Of a stretch of 64,000 nt of DNA, positions 32,641-41,450 are shown one piece after another; position 1 is the first letter of the stretch; every line of letters starts with the position of its first letter. The stretch is from NCBI GenBank assembly GCA_018398585.1, contig JAGTTD010000021.1, positions 642,501 through 706,500 of the forward strand. Reading direction: 5' to 3'. This DNA is from Simmondsia chinensis. Lineage: Eukaryota; Streptophyta; Magnoliopsida; Caryophyllales; Simmondsiaceae. The notes under the pieces were generated by a model that ran no database searches, was not told the DNA's origin, and saw only the letters and a program-made list of their open reading frames with translations. The position numbers and the translations under genes are program-made.

Positions 32641-33027
32641 CGCCGACGGCGACGCGGTTGGAAATCGGGTGGTGAGGGTGAGAGACGAGGGTTAGGGTTT
32701 GCGGGAGGTGAGGGTGAGAGACGACGGTGAGAGCGCGAGGGTTTGTTCGGGGTATTTATACCCCGAGAGATTCTCGGCGCTTATAAGCGCCGATAATTTT
32801 TGCGTCGTTTAAAAACGCCGAGAATTTTCGACGCTTTGTCTCGACTCATTTAAACGCGGAGATTTCTCGACGTTTGTATAAACGCCGATAATTATGCGCC
32901 GAGAATTGCCCTGTTTTGTTGTAGTGTCACAAGGTCATATTTAAAGTGACCTTCCCTCGGATAGTTTCTAATGTGGGATATGAGACACAAGGCAAATACA
33001 TCAATTCTGCTCCAGCTCCGTCTGTTG

Positions 33028-33225
33028 CCATGTATTAGGATAATAAAGTTATTTATATTATTATTAGCCCAAGGGCTTTCTTGTAATTGTATTTTTCTTG
33101 GTTTCTCTATATATATGATACCTCAGCACCCTGTTGGCTATGTTATCATAACTCAACTCTCACATGGTATCAGAGCTACCTCAGCACCCTGTTGGCTATG
33201 TTACCATAACTCAACTCTCACACCG
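33028..33225 (+). mobile_element. LTR fragment with tRNA-iMet primer-binding site and duplicated LTR end
   Basis: A copia-like LTR end (TTGTAATTGTATTTTTCTTG ... ACTCAACTCTCACA) is followed by TGGTATCAGAGC at about 33167-33178, the primer-binding site, and then the last 45 bp of the LTR occurs again (CCTCAGCACCCTGTTGGCTA to CTCTCACA). The rest of the element is absent; L1 sequence follows. Confidence 0.75.
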
Positions 33226-33430
33226 TGCTTATTTTGGGTCTTTGCTTGTTTGTTGATGTTTTCCTGGTCTTTTGGTGTTTGTGGTGCCGTTTCCAGTTGT
33301 GTTCTATTTCCCCCTGTTTGTTTTGGTTTTTTGTCTTTTTGTACCCACTCCGTTTACAGGGTGGCTCAGGGCTCGCTCTGTCGAGTTGCCTGCTTGTACG
33401 TCGGCTATGCTGTTAATTATAAAAGAAATC
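33226..33430 (+). mobile_element. L1-type LINE 3' end
   Basis: T/G-rich 3' UTR with GGTGGCTCAGGGCTCGCTC, TGCTGTTAATTATAAAA at its end, aligned with 45030-45327 (CTCAGGGCCCGC, TTGCTAATTATAAAA). ORFs here are chance. Confidence 0.7.
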
Positions 33431-33703
33431 AAATTTTTAATATGGGATGAGCAAGCTTTGTTACATTTCCAACATAAATAGATTGTTCTATTACCTATGG
33501 GACACAAGGCAAATACATACGCCAACAAATATTATTATCTATGTTATCTATTACCTGGACATATATCGTGTGCATTCTTTTTCCAAACCTCGTCTTGATA
33601 GGAGCCCCTTTAAAGCTTCAGGTTTGTTGTTGTCGTCATCATCCTCATAAAAATTTAGATGTGTTAATATATTAGTGCGAGGGAGTCCTTGTTTGCTCAC
33701 TTT

Positions 33704-34005
33704 TTTCTGATAATTAGCGACAGAGTCGCTATACATAACAGGCAACTTGACCAAACGAGTCCTGAGTCAACCTGAAAAAGAACAGGGACTAAAACAACGA
33801 AACCATATAAACAGAAAGACAAGTAAAAACAGGCAAAACACAACGAGCCTCTAACACTGCTAGGCAATAGACATAAACATGAACAACCAAAAGACAGGAC
33901 AACGAAGCCATAAATCTATTGAAGCAAGGCACTTAGCAAAAGCGCATCAAAACCATCAAAATTCAGCCCTAGTCTTTTCACCATCTCCAGCGTGGCGCTT
34001 ACTTG
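33704..34005 (-). mobile_element. L1-type LINE 3' end, reverse orientation
   Basis: TTTTTTCTGATAATTAGCGA begins the reverse-complemented end (GCTAATTATC plus A-tail), followed by CAACTTGACC and GTCCTGAGTC as in the other L1 ends of the window. The 5' boundary near 34005 is approximate. Confidence 0.65.
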
Positions 34006-34405
34006 CTAATCAAATTTAGAGGACTTTATAATTTCTTACTTATTTTTAAGAAAATGTTAGTCGGTCTTGAGATTTTCAAGGCCCCAAATAAAAATTTTAA
34101 ATGAGATTCGTTTTGTATACAAAAAAATTATAAAAATTCTAATGAAAAATATAGTGATATTAATAATAGATCCAGTAAAAATTATAACCCAAGGGGATAT
34201 AAATTTAAATGATAAATTGTTTAAGATTTAGTTGGCTTGGTGATTAAAATTTTTGCCCGTTTAACACGTCCCCGTTTCAAAGGACACCAACCCTCTTTTC
34301 TCGATTGTCGTCTTCTTTAGTGTAAAATATGAAAATACTTCAACAAAACAAGACGAGGACACTACAAAATTATTTATATTTTTTGGATGAGACATTCTAT
34401 AGAAA

Positions 34406-34601
34406 GGAATATACCCAGTGCCTCAAGGGCTCCCGCCTACACAGGGTCTGGGGGGGCGGATGTACGCAGCCTTCCCTCTTCAGGATGTTAACATGAAGAG
34501 AGGCTGTTTCCCTAACCTGAGGGTGAGGACTTCCAAGGAGGTCACCCATCCTGGTACTACTCTCGTCCAAGCACGCTTAACTTTGAAGTTCTCATGGATC
34601 C
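34406..34601 (-). mobile_element. 5S-rRNA-derived SINE, left arm of a head-to-head dimer
   Basis: Minus-strand copy. The body holds GGATCCATGAGAACTTC, GTTAAGCGTGCTTGG, GGATGGGTGACCTCC, the shortened junction GTCCTCACCCTCAGG, the RTE tail and the end GGCACTGGGTATATTCC. It lacks the first 30 or so bases of the head. Its outer side has AGACATTCTATAGAAA (34390-34405), matched on the far side of the right arm (34879-34894). Confidence 0.85.
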
Positions 34602-34606
34602 CATTT

Positions 34607-34789
34607 AACTAAGAAGGTACCAACACGCTGTCACCGAATCCCATTAGAACTCCGAAGTTAAGCGTGCTTGGGCGAGAGTAGTACCAGGATGGGTGATCTC
34701 CTGGGAAGTCCTCACCCTCAGGTTGGGGGCATTGGGAAACAGCCTCTCTTCAGGTTAACACCCTGAAGGGGGAATGCTGCGTACATTCG

Positions 34790-34824
<35 letters not shown>

Positions 34825-34878
34825 ACCTGCGTAGGCGAGAGCCCTTGAGGCACTGGGTATGTTCCTTTGTTTTCCTTT
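34607..34878 (+). mobile_element. 5S-rRNA-derived SINE, right arm of a head-to-head dimer
   Basis: Full-length plus-strand copy starting AAGAAGGTACCAACACGC, then the 5S body with all internal promoter motifs (GAAGTTAAGCGTGCTTGGGC, GAGAGTAGTACCAGG, ATGGGTGATCTCC), shortened 5S/tail junction, RTE tail and the end GGCACTGGGTATGTTCC plus T-rich tail. The C-tract of the tail has grown to 34 C (34790-34823). Followed by AGACATTCCATAGAAA, the target duplication of the whole dimer. Confidence 0.88.
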
Positions 34879-34894
34879 AGACATTCCATAGAAA

Positions 34895-36785
34895 AATATT
34901 ACATATTTATAGTACTAATTTAAGCATTACCGAGAGACTAAAAATCTAGACAACACGTAAAGACGCCAATTAAGGCTCCAGTAATGGAGGGTAGAGGACG
35001 AGGAAAAGACTATTGATGCTATCATTGAAAAATAATGTAAAAGTTAGAACTAATTACAATATTAATATCTAATTCAGTACTGGAACCAAAATACAAATAT
35101 ACATTTATATAAAAATAAATAATTACAATGTGTATTCAATATTTAGAAAATATATTTTGGCCAAAAAAATAAAAAATAAAAAATTTTGTAATCTTTATCA
35201 CCAATGTAAAACAATTATCACTTTCATAAGGAAAAGAATAAAATAACAAGAATCTAATTTTATTTGAAAATATTATATAAAGACAAATCTCTAAGAGAAA
35301 ATTTCAAAAATAGAATCTAAATTTTGGAAATAATTTTTATGATTTGTTTTCCTTTTTTCTTGTTTTAATCGAAACAACAAAAAAAATATTTTCGAATATG
35401 ATTCGTTATTTTTCAAAAACTAAATCCTATATACAAAAACCATACCGGATAGAATCAAACTCATGCTTATCTTTATTAAACGGGAGATATATATATATAT
35501 ATTGAAACAATACAAAATATGGAAGCGGTAGAAATATAGAAAATATGCAAAACTATTATTCTACAAAAATAGAATTATAATACTCACATAAAAACACCAT
35601 AGAAACAATTCAAAATATGCGTATTATTTCATAGTTTAGTAAACACTTTACAAATTAAATGTACCAAAATGTTATTATACAAAATTAAACTAGAACATTT
35701 ATATAAAAATTATTACAATACTTAAAATGTGTATACAAAAGTAGAACTAAAACATTGACATAAAATAGTATTGAAATACTTTAAATTATGCATATTATAT
35801 CACCGTTTAATATTTTACATGTTATTTGCATATTAAAATTTTGAATTATTCAAAAATCAAGGTAAACATATGAATCAAATTTATATTAAGAAATAATAAA
35901 CACTTTACAAATTATAACATACCAAAAATATAACTGTACAAAATTAAAAGTATATATTACAAATAAATAAAAATGTTATTCAAATATTACAAAGATGTGC
36001 AACAAATTATGCCAAATTATATCACTTCTAATCTTTAATAGAAATTAAACTTTATAATTTGCACAAAAAAAAAAAGACTAATGTTTAAGATAAAGATATT
36101 GATTTACAAATAATAATATTTTCCAAATTCAAATGTAATGAAAATATTATACTAGAAAATTAGAATTCTGCCATTTATATAAACACAATTCTTAAAAAAA
36201 TATGTATCAGAAAACATAATCTAACTATAACATCATATTATTTTTTGTGTACAAAATGAAATTTTGAATTGAAAAAAGAGATTCGAAGTACAAAAATGGA
36301 TGTAAATTCATTTTGAGATATAATTATTTTTCAAATTTAAATATATCAAATATATTATTATATGAGGTTAAAATTATAAAATTTACATGAAATTACTATT
36401 GAAATATATTTCATAATATCTAAAATAAACTACGTCTACTATTTCACCCTTTATTGTTTAATCTAAAACATAAGCTACTAAATTATTTAAAAAAAAAATA
36501 TTTAGGAAAATATATGGATTACAATTCTATTTTGGAAATTAAATAACTTTTAAATCAAAATTATACCAAGAATATTACTGTAAAGTAGAAATATAATATT
36601 CACATAAACAACTATTCAAAATATGTATAACCAATATTATGCCTGATGTATCTTCAGTCAATATTTTATATGCATCAGTTCAAAAAAAATTTATATGCAA
36701 GTTAAACTTTTAATTTGTACAAAAAAAAAAAAAATTTAAAGTAATGGATAAGATATCATTAAAAGAAACAATAAATATTTTAAAA
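34895..36785. repeat. AT-rich diverged tandem repeats, no gene
   Basis: Words such as CACTTTACAAATTA, TACCAAAAT and TACAAAATTAAA recur with a spacing of roughly 250-300 bp (for example near 35645 and 35909) and continue after the L1 pieces to about 38330. Probably an old, decayed tandem array. No coding or RNA gene seen. Confidence 0.5.
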
Positions 36786-36789
36786 TTTA

Positions 36790-37112
36790 TTTTTTTGCCA
36801 AATGGCAAGAGAACTGTATTCATTCGACTTCAAACTCGAGCTACAATTATTCTATATCAGACTCCCAAGCATCTTACCATCCTTGACACATCTTCCAAGT
36901 CGAAATTCAGCTCCTAACAGTAGCTCTTTCGGCCCAAAGATCCTGACATTTCAAAATCGCCTTCCAAGTAGCCGAGTCATGTATTCGAGAAGAAACATTC
37001 CAAATATTTGCCCCTTTTATGTGACAACTGTGGATCCATTCAACCCATATCGAATCCTTCTTCATATAAATATCCCCAAATAATTTCAAGAAACATGATT
37101 GCTTCCATATAC
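36790..37112 (-). pseudogene. L1 LINE ORF2 fragment, reverse orientation
   Basis: Minus-strand peptide IYMKKDSIWVEWIHSCHIKG, then NIWNVSSR and ATWKAILKCQDL matches the segment between reverse transcriptase and zf-RVT of plant L1 elements (usual form W..WIH..YLKG..W.....SW.WK..L). Frame is open for about 70 residues and then lost. It lies 5' and inverted relative to the next L1 piece. Confidence 0.7.
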
Positions 37113-37216
37113 CAAACAATAAAAATAACATTCATAAAGATCTCATAACTATAAAAATACAATAATATAACAAAAATATTATTCAAGAAAATTAAATTAT
37201 AATATTTATAATATTT

Positions 37217-38072
37217 AGGTGTGAGATGCATACTGAAACTGTCAACCATATCCTCTTCCTATGCCCCTTTTTGAAAGCAGTTTGGTTTTGCTCGAATGCC
37301 GATTATAAACCAAATTTGTTAGGTTTTCCAGGTTTTCCTACGTGGTGGGCGACTTTTATTGCATCTTTTGAACATAAAGCGGACTTTGTTAATGAAATTA
37401 TTTACCTCTGTTGGTGGCTATGGAAGGCTAGATGCCGGTTTGTTTTGTAGGGTTTGAAGGATGATCCGTTGTGGGTCCCTCGTCAAGTGGCTAACGACGC
37501 CGGTATCTTTTCGCAGGTCTCTGTTGGGGTCAACACGACTCCGGTCCGTAAGCAAGTTAGGTGGACCCCGCCTCGTCCACGTGAACTTAAATTAAATGTC
37601 GATGTCCAGCTGGTCTGACATTTGTAGCCCCGCTTCCCTTGCGGTTGTTGTTTGGGATGAGTTGGGTGTGCTGATGGATGGTTGGTGTGGCTCTATTTTT
37701 GCTGTGTCCCCTCTTATTGCTGAATGTAGTGCTCTGAGAGCAGCGTGTTCTTTGGCCCAACAGCTAGGTTTCTCAGCGGTTTCTTTCGAATCGGACTCTC
37801 TTGAAGTCATTTAAGCGGTTCAGTCGACGGGAGGCCCCCGTGGGAGATTGCGAGCAATTGTTGAAGACATTAGGATTATATGTTCTAGTTTTTGTTCTTT
37901 CTCATTCTCTTGGGTCCCTCGGCATGTTAATGGTGTAGCTCACAAGGTGGTGTTTTTCATAAGCCTAGTTATTGTACGCATGATTGGGTTGTTTGTCACT
38001 CTCCCTCGATTTTGAGGGCTTTAACTTTTGATAATAGTACATGATTTAGTATTCGGGCGCCTTCTGATAAAA
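37217..38072 (+). pseudogene. L1 LINE ORF2 3' part (zf-RVT and RNase H-like)
   Basis: HTETVNHILFLCPFLKAVWF is the zf-RVT zinc-binding motif; WWLWKARCRFV follows, then, after stops and frame changes, AVVVWDELGVLMDGW, IAECSALRAACSLAQ and VSFESDSLEVI, an RVT_3-type RNase H. The end is GATAAAAACAAAAAC, a degenerate A-tail. Flanked by a 97-bp direct repeat (about 37118-37216 and 38080-38176). Confidence 0.8.
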
Positions 38073-38179
38073 ACAAAAACAATAAAAATAATATTCATAA
38101 AGATTTCAGAATTATAAAAATACTATAATACAACAAAAGCATTATTCGAAAAAATTAAATTATAATATTTATAATATAA

Positions 38180-38835
38180 ATACTATTAAATCCAAAATAT
38201 TCACAAGGAAAAACAACAAAAAAAATATCCACCCCATTATTGCAATGTAATAAGCAACAAAACATTTAGTTTCCAAATAATTAATATTCTAATAAAATTA
38301 AAAAAATTCTATAATAAAAAATAAAAAATAATATTGATAATGATCCCTGAACTATAAATCATAATAAAAGAGACCCCCCGGAATTTCAATTTCACCAATA
38401 ATTCAAGGGGTATTTTTCATGAATTAGAAATTATGCAGTCATATTGATTTTGATAAATAATTTAGAGGGTATCTTTGATAAAATTAAAGTTAAGAGAGTT
38501 ATTTTGATAAAATTATTATGACCTAAAAATTATTATTATTATTTGTCGAAATGTCTAATTTAGTTTACGATGTTTAATATAAAAAATCAAACAAAATTAA
38601 ATTCTACATGATAATGAAACGGTTCAAGATTTTAAGTGGAAACCAAATTATAAGTATGAAAGGAGATACGACATCTAACTTATTACCATAGTTTTGTAAT
38701 CTTTTGGATAAAGAATTCCGTAATTGACTACAATGCGAATTATGCACTTTGACCATTAATTTAGACAACTTACAAACCATTTACTTCCGTTAATACAAAA
38801 ATTCACAATTATGAAAATTAGTACAAAACAAATAC
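38180..38835. other. AT-rich stretch, no gene seen
   Basis: Continuation of AT-rich repeats, then sequence that may be the 3' part of a Helitron ending at 38866. No protein recognised. Confidence 0.45.
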
Positions 38836-38839
38836 TATC

Positions 38840-38866
38840 TGTGCATCGCACAGGAAGAAACTAATT
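38840..38866 (+). mobile_element. Helitron-like 3' terminus
   Basis: CTGTGCATCGCACAG forms a short hairpin followed by GAAGAAACTAA and T, the arrangement at Helitron 3' ends (hairpin, CTRR, insertion before T). The 5' end was not found. Confidence 0.5.
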
Positions 38867-39242
38867 AAGATTATGTGATAATATTTTCTAAAAAAGTTTA
38901 GAAAAAAACTTTATTTGTTTCAGCTTTTAGGCCTTTAAGTATTCTTATTCAAATTGTTTGATAATCTGATACTTATTAAATCTTGTCTACATATTTAATA
39001 TTATTTGAAGAGTTGAATATTTTGTATGATGTGAATAAGTCTAATTAGATTAGATAATTCAGTAGTTGAATTATTTGAAAAGAAAATTCTCATAATGTAA
39101 CTAATGAGATTAGATTGCATAGGTAGGGTAATTAAAAGAACCTAATATAATTAGTACTTTATTTGATTGTTAAATAAAATTTTAGAATGTGATTTTAATA
39201 TTGGTTATGAGATAATGAAATTTTAAAAGAAAGATCCGCCAT

Positions 39243-39965
39243 TGTAAAATTTCAAGTGGGAGCGAAGATCAGGAGTTGATACCTCACGGTCTCCATTGCC
39301 AATCTAATAGTACAGTGGATAGGCGCAATTCCCCGAGGAGAGCGTTTGTTTGTGGGATAGAGGGTTAGACTTCTTCATGATAGATGAGGAACGGCGAAAA
39401 CGAGTGCGGCCACACTTATGTGGAGTATCTTGTTTACTTGAACTAAATGTATAGGTAATGGTATACACTTGATTAGGATAGTATGATAGTCTACTCGAGA
39501 GCGTTATGATATTGTCTTAGAGATCAAGAAAGAAACGCTGAGTTAAATATGTTTAGGGAACATATTATTTGAGAATAGTTCTTATTTGACTAATTACTTG
39601 TTACGCCTTTCGCATAGTAATGAGTAGATTGGTTAGCTCATTGTTGCACACACATACTGAATGGTTAGGTGGAGCCATGCTTTGTTTGTTTGCTAAAATT
39701 ATTAAAAGGTTCACAATACTCAAAATATCAAGTGGGAGCGAGCTTCTAAATGGATGCTCACAGCCTTCATTATCGGTCTGGCCATATTGTAGGTGGGCGC
39801 GACTCCCCGAGGAGACCATTCATTTGCGGAATACAAGGTTAGATCTCTAAGAGATGGACTGAAGTCCAAGCAATCAAGTACGACCACGCCGATGTGGAGT
39901 ATATTGAGACCTTGTATGAGTGTTTAGGTAATGATATACACTTGACTAGGGTCTACATTAGCCTC
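39243..39965 (+). repeat. Diverged direct duplication, 230 bp, 485 bp apart
   Basis: AAGTGGGAGCGA, CCCCGAGGAGA, GATGTGGAGTAT or TTATGTGGAGTATC, and GGTAATG.TATACACTTGA recur at 39243-39480 and 39728-39960. AAGTGGGAG resembles an LTR-element polypurine tract; the source is probably a decayed LTR retrotransposon. No protein survives. Confidence 0.5.
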
Positions 39966-40825
39966 CCCGAGGAGCTCTATCGTAGGACCTTAGAGGCTAA
40001 GGGAAAAGTGGCATGTTAAATGTGTTTAGTAAACAGTTTACAAGAAAACATATTTATTGAGAAATGTTCTCACCCTTCTGATGTCTCAATTCGGCCTCGC
40101 CAAAGGAAGTTTGGGTGGTTCGGTTGGGTCTCCACGACCTACATGTAAGTGCCGGAATGTGAACTCCGAACTTTGATTGTTTGCTAAAAACTAAGAAAAG
40201 TAATCCTGTATGTTAATATGACTTGTTTTACAGTTTTTGATTTCATACTGGTTCTTGAATTATGCATTATGATCAATACTGGTATATCTTACTTGTTTGT
40301 TCTATTATGTATGCTATAATATGATATATTTAATACATGAAGAGCACTAGGAGATGCCTAGAGTTCGCTAGATTGCTACTATATCTTCAGTCCTAACAGT
40401 TAAGAATGATGATGAATCTGATTCTTTAGACTAATAAAACTCTTAACTATAAAGATGCAGATCGATTGGTCAGGGCAATAAAGTTAAAGTAATTGCATTT
40501 TAACTAAGTTTGAGAACTTGTAGAAGTGTCGAAAGACATTAAGTCTATTAGATTGGATCTGAATTGATCTACAAGTATATAGAATTGAACGGACGAGAAG
40601 GTAGATACCTTTAATGCTAGATTGATGGCAATGGGTTGATACCTTATATGAAGGAATCATCTTTGATGAAGCCTTCTAGCTAGATGCTATGCTTGGGTCC
40701 ATAAAGATATTCATCCATTGTGTTTCATATGATGAGATACGGCAAAGTGGAGATCAAGATGACATTCTCTGAATGGTTATCTTGAAAGATTATGTATATG
40801 ATACAACTAGACAAATTTATTGTCA
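39966..40825. other. No gene seen; probable LTR-element remains
   Basis: A diverged continuation of the preceding repeat to about 40080, then sequence without recognisable coding capacity up to the RTE piece. Confidence 0.4.
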
Positions 40826-41444
40826 AGAGTCAGGAAGGATAGGATCAGGAACGACGTCATAAGAAGAAAATTGGGCGTAGCCTCGATCAAGGATAAATTA
40901 AGGGAGCATCGTTTGAGGTGGTTTGGACATGTTAGGAGGAAACTGACCATTGCTCCAGTCAGGAGATGTGAACACTCCATACTATGCTGGGAAGGGGAGG
41001 GAGAAGCAGGCCATAGAAGAGATGGTTAGAGATAATCCACAAGACTTCACCTACCTAAACCTACGGGAGGAGATGGCCTTAGATAGAGCTCACTAGAGGG
41101 TTAGCATAGGGGTAGCCGATGTAGCGGCTTAGAGTAGTGCTGCGTATTATAGATAACACTAGTGTGACTAGGCATTTAAGACCTCTTGTGGCGCACTTAT
41201 TTGCTTATCTGTTTACTTGCCTATTATTTGCCTTGTAGCTGCCTTCTATTGAATTTTTAGTTTTGCTTTGTGGTGCTTGCTTTGTGCTATGTCCTACTCT
41301 TATGCTTTGTTGCTTCATGCTTATAGGCTGACGCACTTCCATGACGACACGCTTTTTAGGTTGGGGGTCCTCGATAACAGCCTTTCTTCAGGGTAGCACC
41401 CTGAAGGGGGAAGACTGCGCACATCTACCCTCCCCCCCAAAAAA
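40826..41444 (+). pseudogene. RTE LINE 3' end, 5'-truncated
   Basis: [35 protein letters not shown] and APVRRCEHS are the C-terminal residues of plant RTE Pol. A stop follows, then the 3' UTR (GGGAGGAGATGGCCTTAGAT, TAGCATAGGGGTAGCCGATG) and the tail (GGTTGGGGGTCCTCG, CTTCAGGGTAGCACCCTG) up to the C-run, where it meets the truncated copia LTR. Aligns with 63320-63960. Confidence 0.88.
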
Positions 41445-41450
41445 AAACTG

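Larger units (their letters stand above)
27281..32926 (-). mobile_element. CACTA (En/Spm) DNA transposon, 5.6 kb, deleted
   Basis: Termini CACTACAACAAAA (27281) and TTTTGTTGTAGTG (ending 32926) with TCA on both sides (27278-27280, 32927-32929) give the diagnostic CACTA ends and 3-bp duplication. Both subterminal 150-200 bp are packed with GCGCCGAGAA/TTCTCGGCGC motifs in both orientations, the likely transposase-binding array. Minus-strand genes: a TnpA-like gene (27796-29796) and remnants of a TnpD-type gene (30070-30733). The catalytic transposase region is missing, so the copy could move only with help. A GC-rich minisatellite (32455-32640) and an insert with GGGCAGC words (about 31900-32010) add to it. 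Confidence 0.9.

Noticed and set aside
33225..33481. Hydrophobic ORFs resembling membrane proteins
   Set aside because: They come from translating the T/G-rich L1 3' UTR, as shown by the same sequence type at 45030-45327.
34607..34720. Working 5S rRNA gene
   Set aside because: The 5S body runs directly into an RTE-type tail without a T-run terminator, has changes in the head, and the same junction occurs in other copies; it is a SINE.
37592..37814. Overlapping ORFs of equal length on both strands
   Set aside because: The plus frame is the L1 RNase H remnant; the minus frame is its shadow.
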